Source of the DNA: Bacillota bacterium
Lineage (GTDB): Bacteria; Bacillota; Clostridia; Lachnospirales; Lachnospiraceae
Direction: 5' to 3'
Assembly: GCA_023415595.1 (NCBI GenBank)
Contig: JAEZJW010000142.1
Coordinates: forward strand, 1-64,000
DNA: 64,000 bases
In this document: in pieces, positions 49,602-58,925 of the stretch
Numbering within the stretch: the stretch's first letter is position 1
Layout of the letters: each line of letters begins with the position of its first letter
Notes under the pieces: model-generated
The model's database searches: none
What the model saw: the letters and a program-made list of their open reading frames with translations, nothing else
Told to the model about the DNA's origin: nothing
Position numbers and translations under genes: made by a program

Positions 49602-51572
49602 ATGAAAACAAGCCAGTTCAGGTTTGTAATACTGATATCATTCATGATATTTGGATTGGCAGGCTGTAATAAAATTAATACGAGGACGGTAATGGGAAGG
49701 TCAGAAGTCTCACAAGCCGTTGTTACAAAGAAGACGGAGAAACCTTTGGATATCACTGTATCAAAGGATGGATGCCTCAGCTATTCCCTCACAAGTTCCT
49801 TCATTTATAATGATTCTGAGCTTACCATTCTGAGTAATAAACCGGGTAATATCTATTATACGCTTGACGGTACCGATCCGGATGAAGCCCAGAGCATGTA
49901 TCAGGAACCGATTAAGCTTGTTGCGGCAGAAGGAACGAAGGTGGTCTGTGTCAAAGCGAAAGCATATTATTCGGACGGCGGAGAATCAGATACCATTACA
50001 CGGACCTACTTTGTAGGAAGAATAGTAAGAAGCCGGTTCAATACTCTGGTTTTTTCAATTACCAGTGACCCATATAATCTTTATGATTATGAAAATGGAA
50101 TTCTTGTGGAGGGAAAGCTGAGAGCTGACTATATTAAGGGGCACCCCTATGATAAAATCCTGCCGAAGAATCCTGCAAATTATAATTTACGAGGAAGGAA
50201 AAGCGAGAGGGAAGTCTTCCTGGAGGTCCTAGAGCCGGATGGTACAAGAGTTGCGGCCCAGGCTGCAGGCATCAGGGTCTATGGCGGCTGGTCAAGGGCA
50301 CCCCTGCAGAAATCACTTAAGATCTACACCAGAAAGGAATATGACAAGGAGAATAATAAACTCAGGTATGAGTTTTTTCCATGGAAGATTACTCCGGAAG
50401 GCGAACCGGCGGATGCCTTTAATCATTTGGTCCTGAGAAATAGCGGAAATGATTTTGGCCGTGCCTTTATCCGGGATGAGCTCATGCAGACACTGGCAGG
50501 GAAGGCCGGATATATGGACTATGAGGCAGTGCGTCCTGCTGTTCTGTACATAAATGGAGAGTACAAAGGAGCCCTCTGGCTTCATGAGGTGTATGATGAT
50601 GAGTATTTTGATGAGAATTATGGAAGCTATGATGGAAGCTTTCAGGTACTGGAGGGAGCCGAGAAACATAAAAAACTGGATGAGGATAGGGAGAATGAGC
50701 AGGCGGTAGCCGATTATAATGCGATGTATGCTTACGCAGAGAAGGATCTGACCGATGAAGCAGCCTATCAGGAGCTCTGCAAACTAATGGACGTTCAAAA
50801 TTATCTGGCTTATTATGCATTGGAGATTTATGTAAGCAATGAGGATTGGCCACATAATAATTATAAAACATACCGTTATTATGCTGAAGAGGGAGAAGCC
50901 TACCGGGAAGCACCCTTTGATGGGAAATGGAGGTATTTGCCCCATGATCTTGACTTTAGCTTTGGGATCTACGGTACCGGCGCCCTGGTTGATAATCTAT
51001 GGAAATACATTGGAAATAAAGGAGAAATCAGAGAGAAATGCCCTATGTTTAGCCGGCTGATGCAGAGGGAGGATTGTCAGGAATACTTTGTCGTAAAGAC
51101 AATGGACTTAATTAACAGTGCCTTCTCACCGGATAATCTAAACCAAACACTGGAGGAGATGATGACATCCCGGATCAGGGAACAGAAGCAAATGTCTGAA
51201 GAACTGCTGCCGGAATGGATGCAGCTAGAGCGGCTGCAGGCTGAGGTTGAAACAATCCGTACCTATGCCAAGCTGCGTGCGGAGCACATTCCAGAGACAC
51301 TTAAAAATCGGTTCGGACTGGGAGAACTATACCGTTTGACCGTACAGCCGGCAGAAGGCAGCAAGATTAAGATAAACTCCATAATTACGGAAGAACTATT
51401 TGAAGGCTCCTACTTCCCGGATTACGATACTGTGATCAGCCCGGTTCTCCCGGAAGGAAAGAAGTTCGATTATTGGCTGTTAAACGGCACAAAATATGAA
51501 TCTGAGAAATTAGTAATAACTGCATCTATGGTGAAGGACCGGAAGGTTGAAGCCATCTGCTTCCTGAAGTAA
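49602..51572 (+). CDS. CotH-family kinase lipoprotein, first copy
   Basis: This 656-residue protein has a lipoprotein signal (FMIFGLAGCNK, Cys near residue 24), a chitobiase-like/fibronectin-type fold (YYTLDGTDPDEAQ near residue 85, typical of CHB_HEX_C_1), then the CotH kinase domain (about 150-560). CotH marks include NLRGRKSEREV, RVYGGWSRAPLQKSLKI, VLRNSGNDFGRAFIRDEL and the metal/catalytic HDLDFSFG near residue 448. The C-terminal 60 residues form a repeat-like beta domain. Bacillus CotH phosphorylates spore-coat proteins; a similar surface role is likely but not shown. The second copy follows 300 bases later. Confidence 0.88.
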   Translation: MKTSQFRFVILISFMIFGLAGCNKINTRTVMGRSEVSQAVVTKKTEKPLDITVSKDGCLSYSLTSSFIYNDSELTILSNKPGNIYYTLDGTDPDEAQSMYQEPIKLVAAEGTKVVCVKAKAYYSDGGESDTITRTYFVGRIVRSRFNTLVFSITSDPYNLYDYENGILVEGKLRADYIKGHPYDKILPKNPANYNLRGRKSEREVFLEVLEPDGTRVAAQAAGIRVYGGWSRAPLQKSLKIYTRKEYDKENNKLRYEFFPWKITPEGEPADAFNHLVLRNSGNDFGRAFIRDELMQTLAGKAGYMDYEAVRPAVLYINGEYKGALWLHEVYDDEYFDENYGSYDGSFQVLEGAEKHKKLDEDRENEQAVADYNAMYAYAEKDLTDEAAYQELCKLMDVQNYLAYYALEIYVSNEDWPHNNYKTYRYYAEEGEAYREAPFDGKWRYLPHDLDFSFGIYGTGALVDNLWKYIGNKGEIREKCPMFSRLMQREDCQEYFVVKTMDLINSAFSPDNLNQTLEEMMTSRIREQKQMSEELLPEWMQLERLQAEVETIRTYAKLRAEHIPETLKNRFGLGELYRLTVQPAEGSKIKINSIITEELFEGSYFPDYDTVISPVLPEGKKFDYWLLNGTKYESEKLVITASMVKDRKVEAICFLK

Positions 51573-51870
51573 GATAATAAATGGATTTAACTATGATATG
51601 CTCCCTGGCAGCGAGAGGTAATACGGCTTACTGCACAGAGGAGCATATTTGCGCTTTTACCGAATATTAATCTTTAGTATGATGCAGCCGGATAAAAGTT
51701 CTTAAGAATAGACAAGTACTGCGGTCTTGGTAATAACATACAAGAATCTGTCGCAAAATCAGAAAAAAAGCACATTCCATATTCCAGAAAACTATTATAT
51801 AATCAATAGCATATAGCTGGGAAAAAAGGACAGATATGGTTACAGGATTAGACGAGGGGGATTATAGATC
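51573..51870 (+). other. Gap between the two CotH-family genes
   Basis: No gene is seen. TATGCTCC/GGAGCATA (about 51597 and 51642) could form a long-loop hairpin, a weak terminator for the first copy, and TATAAT at about 51797 could be the second copy's promoter. Confidence 0.45.
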
Positions 51871-53895
51871 ATGAAGGTAAAGCGATTAAGGTATCTTTTG
51901 CTTCTAACGGTCATGCTGTTTAGCTTAAGTGGCTGTAAGAAGGATACCGCACAGCAGGATAATACAGTTGTTTTGGCAGACGATGATGAAACGGGCACAG
52001 AGAATCAACCGGAGGGAGACCAGGGCGGCAGGGAACAGGGAGATGGTACTGCACAAGCTTCTTCCGGGGATCCGGTTATCATAGAGGACAGTATCAGCAT
52101 TTCCCCTGGGGATACATACATCTCCGAGGATACGGAACTGATCCTTCAGGGCAGCAAGCCGGGTAAAATCTATTATACTCTGGACGGAACCGATCCAGAG
52201 GAAGCTAAGACCCTTTATGAGAAGCCGGTCATGCTTGATGTCGGTTTGGGAAACAAGGCGGTCTGTATTAAGGCGAAGGCATATTTTGAGGATGGAAGTC
52301 AATCGGAAACACTGGTCCGGACTTATTTTACCGGACAAAATATCACCGACCGTTTCAGTACACTGGTGTTCTCCGTGATAACGGATCCCTATAATCTTTA
52401 TGATTATGAATATGGTATCTTTGTGGAAGGAAAGCTTCGGGATGATTATGTCAAGGAGCATCCCAATGAGAAGATAGATCCGCCGGCTCCTGCGAACTAT
52501 AATTTGCGTGGACGGGAAAGTGAAAGGGAAGTATTCCTGGAGGTCTTCGAGCCGGTTGGAACCAGAATTGCCGCACAGGCAGCAGGCATACGTACCTATG
52601 GCGGATGGTCTAGGGCAAATAAACAGAAATCTATCAAAATCTATACCAGGAAGGAATATGACGAAGATAATAATAAGCTCAGGTATGAATTCTTCCCCTG
52701 GAAGCTAACCACCGAGGGTAAGCCGGCAGATGCCTTTAACCGTCTGGTATTGAGAAACTGTGGCAATGATAACGGCTTTGGTTTTATCCGTGACGAGCTG
52801 TTCCAGACCCTGGCAGGTCAGGCCGGTTACATGGATTATGAAGCAGTCCGCCCGGCGGTAATGTATGTGAACGGCGAGTACAGAGGTGTGTTCTGGCTCC
52901 ACGAAGTATATGACGATGATTATTTTGACGAGAACTATGGCAACTATGACGGGGAATTCCAGGTACTGGAGGGCGGAGAAACCTTCAAAACAGAGGAAGA
53001 GGACGGAGAGAATGTACAGATCATTGCAGATTATGAGGCGATGTATACAACGTATGCTAATCAGGATCTGACCGATGATGCAGTCTATCAGGAGCTAAAC
53101 AAGCTGATGGACGTGGAGAATTATCTATCCTACTTTGCACTTCAAGCCTACATCGGCAATGAGGATTGGCCCCATAATAATTATCGAACCTACCGTTATT
53201 ATGCATCGGAGGGAGAGGAATACCGGGAAGCACCTTTTGATGGAAAATGGAGATACCTGCTACACGATCTTGACTTCAGCTTCGGTATCTACGGCAACGG
53301 AGCGCTGATGGATAACATCTGGAAGTATGTGGGGGTAAATGGCGAGATCAAGGAAGAATGTCCCCTGTTTGGTCAGCTGATGAAGAGAGAGGATTGCAGA
53401 GAAATCTTTATCACCAAAACGATGGATCTGATCAACGGAGCCTTCTCACCGGATAATTTAAACAGCGTTCTGGAGGAAATGAATAACTCCAGAATGAAAG
53501 AACAGGAAAACATGTATAATAAGGATCTTCTGGAACCCTGGGTACAATTCGAGCAGCTGGAGGGAAGGCTCGAGGAAATCCGCACCTACGGATATCAGCG
53601 TGCCAATAACATCCCTTTGTCCTATCAGAAGCATTTTAAGCTTGGGGATCTGTATCAGCTGATCGTACAGCCGGCAGAGGGTTGCGGAGTACAGATCAAT
53701 TCCGTGGTAACGGAGGATTTATTCACAGGAAGCTACTTTGCAGATTATAATACGGTAATTACCCCGATTATCCCGGAGGGTAAGGAGTTTAAATACTGGC
53801 AGGTGAACGGTAAGACCTATGAATCGGAGGAGCTGATCATCACTTCTGCCATGCTAAAGGAACTGAAAGCAGAGGTAATCTGTGTAATCAAATGA
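51871..53895 (+). CDS. CotH-family kinase lipoprotein, second copy
   Basis: This 674-residue protein is a close paralogue of the gene at 49602, with the same domain order: lipoprotein signal (MLFSLSGCKKD), an acidic linker, the YYTLDGTDPEEAK domain near residue 105, the CotH kinase domain (NLRGRESEREV, RTYGGWSRANKQKSIKI, VLRNCGNDNGFGFIRDEL) and HDLDFSFG near 465, and the same C-terminal beta domain. The first copy is shorter in the linker. Both seem complete, so they may have different targets. GAGGGGGAT precedes the ATG. Confidence 0.88.
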   Translation: MKVKRLRYLLLLTVMLFSLSGCKKDTAQQDNTVVLADDDETGTENQPEGDQGGREQGDGTAQASSGDPVIIEDSISISPGDTYISEDTELILQGSKPGKIYYTLDGTDPEEAKTLYEKPVMLDVGLGNKAVCIKAKAYFEDGSQSETLVRTYFTGQNITDRFSTLVFSVITDPYNLYDYEYGIFVEGKLRDDYVKEHPNEKIDPPAPANYNLRGRESEREVFLEVFEPVGTRIAAQAAGIRTYGGWSRANKQKSIKIYTRKEYDEDNNKLRYEFFPWKLTTEGKPADAFNRLVLRNCGNDNGFGFIRDELFQTLAGQAGYMDYEAVRPAVMYVNGEYRGVFWLHEVYDDDYFDENYGNYDGEFQVLEGGETFKTEEEDGENVQIIADYEAMYTTYANQDLTDDAVYQELNKLMDVENYLSYFALQAYIGNEDWPHNNYRTYRYYASEGEEYREAPFDGKWRYLLHDLDFSFGIYGNGALMDNIWKYVGVNGEIKEECPLFGQLMKREDCREIFITKTMDLINGAFSPDNLNSVLEEMNNSRMKEQENMYNKDLLEPWVQFEQLEGRLEEIRTYGYQRANNIPLSYQKHFKLGDLYQLIVQPAEGCGVQINSVVTEDLFTGSYFADYNTVITPIIPEGKEFKYWQVNGKTYESEELIITSAMLKELKAEVICVIK

Positions 53896-53906
53896 CATAA
53901 GGAGGT

Positions 53907-53934
53907 AGCCGGTGGGCACACATCACCACCGGCT
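53907..53934 (+). other. Hairpin and possible minigene after the second CotH copy
   Basis: AGCCGGTGG (53907-53915) pairs with CCACCGGCT (53926-53934) without a T-run. AAGGAGG at 53899-53905 lies ahead of GTG at 53912, which opens an 8-codon frame including three His codons in a row. Confidence 0.3.
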
Positions 53935-54013
53935 GTAACAAGTATATAGGGAGGGAATGCCTGCCTGGCAGACATTACTTCCCGGGGTTTACGAAAGAGT
54001 AAGGTCCTTGAGT

Positions 54014-57000
54014 ATGAGAGAGATTAATAGAAAAAAGAGAATGGGATTCATCATTATCCTGATTATCGTATTGGCAGCCCTGCTGGGATTCATAAGAGTG
54101 CTTACTGCCGATAGGGAACAGATTCAGGTGAAAGACGGTATCCTTGACTTACAGGGCTGGAATCCGGCCAGCGGCAGTGCGTTAAACTTAAACGGCCGCT
54201 GGCTGTTTTATTGGGAACATTTCCTGCAGAGTGCAGAGACAGAGGTTCGGGAGCCCGACCTTATGGCTGATACACCGAATGTCTGGAACAGCTATCAGCT
54301 AAGAGGAGAGAAGCTGCCCGGCTTCGGCTATGCTTCCTATCGCCTGAAGATCATTAATGCTCCTATAGGTGAGCCCATGGCCATCAGAATCCCTACCTTT
54401 TCAACCGCCTACGAATTCTATCTGGATGGAAGACTTGCAGCACAGAACGGCAAGGTTGGAACGGATAAGAGCACCTCATCCCCTTGGTATCAGCCGGAAA
54501 CCGTCGAGTTTACGCCGGAGTCCTCCAGTTTTGATCTGATATTCCATGTGTCCAATTACACCTATGCCAGAGGAGGGATGTGGTATACGATAAACCTTGG
54601 CACCCCGGGCCAGATTCATAGGATGAATATGATGATGGTATACAAGGATGTCTTCCTGATCGGGGCTTTGGCAGTGATGGCATTTTATTATCTGATTATT
54701 TTTCTGTTAAGGCGGGAGGACAGAAGCAGTCTGTTCTTCGTATTCATGTGTGCTCTGTTCACAGGCAGAACCCTGATCTATGGCAGTTACCTCATCAATT
54801 TATTGGTTCCGTTCATCGGCTTTCGTGCAATCATTATTATTGACTATTCGTCATTATGCCTATTCCCTGTCTGTGCGGTATATATGATCTCCGTACTCTT
54901 TCCGGAGGAGGTTTCCGGAAGAATTCTTAAGTGCATCCTGATCTATGCTATGATTATGGTCTCCATCTTCCTGTTTACACCCATATCGTTTTTTACCGGC
55001 TTAATCTATATTACTCAGACAGGAGCCATGTTAACGGGCGCCTATGCGGCCTTTATCACCGGTAAGGCCTTACTTAGAGGGAAAAAGGATGCGTTACCTC
55101 TGCTTTGCGGTGCTATCGTGGTTCTGTTATGTGCGTTCCATGATATGCTGTACCAGAACGATGTAATTATCAGTGATATCGGAGAATTGGTTTCTTTCGG
55201 ATTATTTATTCTTCTGTTGACGCAGTCCTTCGTTCTGTCGAGAAGATTTGCGGAAGCCTTCCATAGCGTCAATGACTTATCCAGGAAGCTATTGAAGCTG
55301 GACAAGGTCAAGGATGAATTTCTTGCGAATACCTCCCATGAGCTTAGAACTCCGCTCAGCGGAATATTAGGAATTGCAGAAGGAATGCTGAAGGGAAGTG
55401 ACGGAGAACTAAATAGCGGGCAGAAGCAAAACCTGTCCCTGATTGCCGGCAGCAGCCGCAGACTTACGAACCTTGTGAACGATATTCTGGACTATTCCAG
55501 AATGAAAAATGGTGATATTAATCTGAACTTAAAGCCGATACAGTTAGAAGGGCTAATTCATACGGTAGTTAACGTATTCAAGCAGCTGAACAGCAATAAG
55601 GAATATGATATCAGTGCAGAGCTTCCTACCGAATTACCTTACGTTTGGGCAGATGAGAACCGCGTGATTCAGATCCTATATAATCTGGTGGGCAATGCCG
55701 TAAAATATACCGCAAAGGGTTCTGTTACGGTAACGGCAAGAGTAATTACAGGAAAGGTGGAGGTATGTGTCGGCGATACCGGAGAAGGGATTCCGGAGGA
55801 CAAGCTGGAGGATATCTTCAAGTCCTTTGAGCAGGTGGATAACTCCATTACACGCAGACATGGAGGGACCGGTCTTGGCCTCCCCATCACGAAGCATCTG
55901 GTGGAACTGATGGGTGGCAGGATCGAGGTAGACTCTAAGCTGGGAAGAGGCTCGCAGTTTTATTTCAGTCTGCCTCTGGCAGAGCTGCAAAAGGACGAAG
56001 CTGAGGAGGAGATTACCTTACAGGAACCGATGGTGGTATATGACACTGAGCTTGCAGGCACCATTGAAGGAACGGACGGAGGCAGCCGTATCCTGTTAGT
56101 GGATGATGATGCGGTCAATCTCCAATCCGCAGCTACGATCTTAAAGCTGGGAGGGTATAGCGTAACCTTTGCCAATGGAGGGAAGGCGGCTCTGACGGAG
56201 CTGGATAGGCATAAGGATTACGATCTTGTCCTACTAGATGTCATGATGCCGGAGATCTCCGGATATGATGTATGCAAGAGAATCAGAGAGAGTAAATCCG
56301 TCTATGAGCTTCCGGTCCTGATGCTGACCGCGAAGGCATCCACTGAGGATATCGTTCTTGGTTTTGAGGTAGGAGCAAACGATTACCTGCCCAAACCCTA
56401 TGAACCGGAGGAGCTGCTGGCCAGAGTGCGTACCCTGGTGAACTTAAAAATCTCAGTGGATAAAATGATGGCGGCAGAAGCTGCTTTCATTCAGGCGCAG
56501 ATAAAGCCTCATTTTCTCTATAATACCCTAAATGCAATCTCCTCCTTCTGCGATACCGATCCTGCGAAGGCGCAGCAGCTGATAGATGAGTTTTCCTCCT
56601 TTTTGAGACTGAGCTTTGATTTTAAGAGTCTGGAGACGTATGTGCCGCTGGAACGGGAGCTTACTCTGGTGAGATCCTATGCCCAGATAGAGAAGGCACG
56701 TTTCGGAGATAAATTAAATATAATACTTGATACTGATCCAATGATAAAATCGAAAATTCCGATCCTGACGATACAGCCACTGGTAGAAAATGCAATCCTC
56801 CATGGTCTGAGAAAAAAAAGTGGAACTGGGTCAGTTCAGATATCCGTGAAGAAATGCCCGAAGGGAATTTTAGTTACGGTAGAAGACGATGGGCAGGGAA
56901 TTCCACCTGAGAAGTTAATTGCTCTGCTTCAGCCTGATCCTGAACAGGGAATTGGTTTGTGGAATATAGACAGAAGACTTAAGAAATTATTTGGTATCGG

Positions 57001-57070
57001 TCTGGAGGTTTCAAGTGAACCGGGTAAGGGCACGAGGGTTTCCTTCACCATACCGTCGGAGGTGGAGTAA
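54014..57070 (+). CDS. Hybrid histidine kinase with 7TMR-DISM sensor and two kinase modules
   Basis: This 1018-residue protein has a membrane anchor (FIIILIIVLAALLGFI), an outer 7TMR-DISM-type sensing domain (about 40-190), seven membrane helices (about 205-415), then HisKA (phospho-acceptor in NTSHELRTPLSG near 440), a HATPase domain (DNILDY and GGTGLGLPITKHL, about 540-660), a receiver domain (VDDDAV, Asp in VLLDVMMPE near 741, Lys in LPKPYEP) and a second, LytS-type kinase (QAQIKPHFLYNTLNAIS near 831, with its own HATPase, GIGLWNIDRRL). The two kinase modules are unusual. The start at 54014 is preferred to 53957, whose ribosome site is too close. It is directly followed by its response regulator with no gap. 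Confidence 0.92.
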   Translation: MREINRKKRMGFIIILIIVLAALLGFIRVLTADREQIQVKDGILDLQGWNPASGSALNLNGRWLFYWEHFLQSAETEVREPDLMADTPNVWNSYQLRGEKLPGFGYASYRLKIINAPIGEPMAIRIPTFSTAYEFYLDGRLAAQNGKVGTDKSTSSPWYQPETVEFTPESSSFDLIFHVSNYTYARGGMWYTINLGTPGQIHRMNMMMVYKDVFLIGALAVMAFYYLIIFLLRREDRSSLFFVFMCALFTGRTLIYGSYLINLLVPFIGFRAIIIIDYSSLCLFPVCAVYMISVLFPEEVSGRILKCILIYAMIMVSIFLFTPISFFTGLIYITQTGAMLTGAYAAFITGKALLRGKKDALPLLCGAIVVLLCAFHDMLYQNDVIISDIGELVSFGLFILLLTQSFVLSRRFAEAFHSVNDLSRKLLKLDKVKDEFLANTSHELRTPLSGILGIAEGMLKGSDGELNSGQKQNLSLIAGSSRRLTNLVNDILDYSRMKNGDINLNLKPIQLEGLIHTVVNVFKQLNSNKEYDISAELPTELPYVWADENRVIQILYNLVGNAVKYTAKGSVTVTARVITGKVEVCVGDTGEGIPEDKLEDIFKSFEQVDNSITRRHGGTGLGLPITKHLVELMGGRIEVDSKLGRGSQFYFSLPLAELQKDEAEEEITLQEPMVVYDTELAGTIEGTDGGSRILLVDDDAVNLQSAATILKLGGYSVTFANGGKAALTELDRHKDYDLVLLDVMMPEISGYDVCKRIRESKSVYELPVLMLTAKASTEDIVLGFEVGANDYLPKPYEPEELLARVRTLVNLKISVDKMMAAEAAFIQAQIKPHFLYNTLNAISSFCDTDPAKAQQLIDEFSSFLRLSFDFKSLETYVPLERELTLVRSYAQIEKARFGDKLNIILDTDPMIKSKIPILTIQPLVENAILHGLRKKSGTGSVQISVKKCPKGILVTVEDDGQGIPPEKLIALLQPDPEQGIGLWNIDRRLKKLFGIGLEVSSEPGKGTRVSFTIPSEVE

Positions 57071-58159
57071 ATGCTGAAAGTTGTAATCATTGATGATGAG
57101 GAGCCCTCCTTAGACAAGCTGGAAAAGCTGCTAACGGAGAGTGGTGAAGTATCGGTCGCAGGAAGATTTACTGAGCCTTTGGCAGCTTTGGAATTCTTAA
57201 GATATAGTCGTGTGGATGCTGCATTTCTTGATATTGAGATGCCTGAGATTGATGGAATTGAGCTGGCAGACCGCATCATCGACCTACACTACGGGATCGA
57301 TACCATCTTTGTGACTGCCTATAATCAATATGCGGTTGAGGCATTCCGTCTGAATGCCATTGATTATCTCATGAAACCCGTAACAGCCGCCAGACTCGCA
57401 GAAACGCTGGGCAGGCTAACGGCACGGAGAAGAAATCCGGAAGCTGTATCAGGTATGAAAGCGGAATGCTTCGGCAGATTTAAGGTGACCTCCCCGTTTG
57501 GTGAAGTGAAGTTTCGTACGGAGAAAGCGGAAGAGCTGCTGGCCTTTTTGATTGACCGCAGAGGAAGCTATGTAAGCCGCAGTGAAATCATTGACCATAT
57601 CTGGGAGGACTTTGATGGGGACAGGGCAATCATACATTTTAATACCACACTCCACTATATTAAGAAAGCTCTGTATGACCATGGGATAAAGCTGAATATC
57701 AGATTTGACAGGGGTAGTTACCAGCTTGAGCTGAAGGAACTGGATTGTGATTATTTACTTTTCAGCAGTTATCTTGATCGGGTGGCACCCATGAACCGGG
57801 ATACCATAGAAGAATATGTGAAGATTGCTGGGCTTTATCAGGGGGATTACTTATCCGGCTGGGAGAATGACTGGGTAGCGGTCAAAAGACTGCTGTTAAA
57901 GGAGCAGTATATCGGACTTCTTCTCGAACTGGCGGAATATGATAAGGCTGAGGGTAATCCCTGCAGAGCAGCCATATGGTTGAAGGAAGGGATTGTCCGG
58001 GAACCTCTCCACAGAGAGCTTAATTACCGGCTGGTCGAGCTGTTGCTTTCGGAAGAAGAGCTGGTCATGGCAGAAAATTACTTTAAATTATACCAGGACG
58101 GAATACGAAAGAAGCTGCTGAAGGAACCGGATGAAGCCTTCCGCAGGCTTATGAAATAA
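57071..58159 (+). CDS. Response regulator with REC, winged-helix and BTAD domains
   Basis: This 362-residue regulator has a receiver domain (VVIIDDEEPS, phospho-acceptor Asp54 in AAFLDIEMPE, TAYNQYAVEAF and LMKPVTAARL) and then a DNA-binding winged helix (KAEELLAFLIDRRGSYVSR, HFNTTLHYIKKALYDHGI) followed by a TPR-type bacterial transcriptional activator (BTAD) domain (about residues 220-360, VEEYVKIAGLYQGDYLSGWENDW-like helices). LytTR is absent although the receiver resembles LytR-type ones. Start abuts the kinase stop (TAAATG), so the pair is translationally coupled. The likely target is the CotH group upstream. Confidence 0.9.
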   Translation: MLKVVIIDDEEPSLDKLEKLLTESGEVSVAGRFTEPLAALEFLRYSRVDAAFLDIEMPEIDGIELADRIIDLHYGIDTIFVTAYNQYAVEAFRLNAIDYLMKPVTAARLAETLGRLTARRRNPEAVSGMKAECFGRFKVTSPFGEVKFRTEKAEELLAFLIDRRGSYVSRSEIIDHIWEDFDGDRAIIHFNTTLHYIKKALYDHGIKLNIRFDRGSYQLELKELDCDYLLFSSYLDRVAPMNRDTIEEYVKIAGLYQGDYLSGWENDWVAVKRLLLKEQYIGLLLELAEYDKAEGNPCRAAIWLKEGIVREPLHRELNYRLVELLLSEEELVMAENYFKLYQDGIRKKLLKEPDEAFRRLMK

Positions 58160-58198
58160 ATCCAAAATTAGAATTATATTAAAATAAATAATTTTCTA

Positions 58199-58248
58199 TT
58201 GACCGAATCGGTTTATGGTGCTATGATCAGACCATAAACCGATTCGGT
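58199..58248 (+). promoter_or_regulatory. Promoter with two TetR-type operators
   Basis: TTGACC (58199-58204), a 17-base spacer and TATGAT (58222-58227) form the promoter. ACCGAATCGGT (58202-58212) overlaps the -35 box and ACCGATTCGGT (58238-58248) covers the region just past the start. Together they form a perfect 18-bp inverted repeat (58202-58219 with 58231-58248). Confidence 0.88.
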
Positions 58249-58316
58249 TTATATACGAGAAAGCTATTTATTCGTAAGCTGGTTTTCATATACGTAAGCA
58301 AAAGGAGGTGATTCAG

Positions 58317-58925
58317 GTGGAGAAGTTCTTAAGTCTGCCCAAGGAAAAACAGACGAGTATCATTGATGCTGCATTAGCCTGCTTTAGTAAAAACGGTTAT
58401 AAGAAAGCATCTGTGAGTGACATCGCAACAGCAGCCGGAGTATCAAAAGCAATGATTTTCCATTACTTTGGCTCCAAAAAGGAGCTTTATGGCTATCTGA
58501 TCGAGTACTGTAATGAGATAATGCGGAGGGATATCGCTGAGAAATACGATTACAGCATAACCGATTTCTTTGACAAGATGAGGATGGGAACCGAACTTAA
58601 AATAAGAATCCTGGAGGAGCATCCCTTCATTCTTACCTTTTATAACAGTGTATATCATGAAAAGGAGGAGGAGGTTCAAAATCTCAGAGAGGAAGTGCTT
58701 AAAATGAGGAGTGATTACAGCGGAAAAATCGGTTTTATGAACATGGACACAACGAAGTTTAAAGAGGGTGTGGATCCTAAGCTTGTACTGAGTATCTTAA
58801 CCGGGATCAGCGAGAATCATTCCAACCAGTTAAGTGCAGGACGTTCTGCGGAGGATGCGCTTCATGAGTTTCATGCATGTCTGCAGTTATTAAGAAACAA
58901 TCTTTATAAGGAGGAGTATTTATGA
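58317..58925 (+). CDS. TetR family regulator, GTG start
   Basis: This 202-residue repressor has the TetR helix-turn-helix at residues 10-55 (SIIDAALACFSKNGYKKA, IATAAGVSKAMIFHYFGSKKE) and a helical ligand domain. The open frame begins at 58308, but that GTG lies in the ribosome site AAAGGAGG (58301-58308). The GTG at 58317 has the right eight-base spacing and gives the start EKFLSLPKEK, so it is preferred. Its own promoter carries two operators, and the ABC genes follow in the same operon, so it probably represses an exporter unless ligand is bound. Confidence 0.9.
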   Translation: MEKFLSLPKEKQTSIIDAALACFSKNGYKKASVSDIATAAGVSKAMIFHYFGSKKELYGYLIEYCNEIMRRDIAEKYDYSITDFFDKMRMGTELKIRILEEHPFILTFYNSVYHEKEEEVQNLREEVLKMRSDYSGKIGFMNMDTTKFKEGVDPKLVLSILTGISENHSNQLSAGRSAEDALHEFHACLQLLRNNLYKEEYL

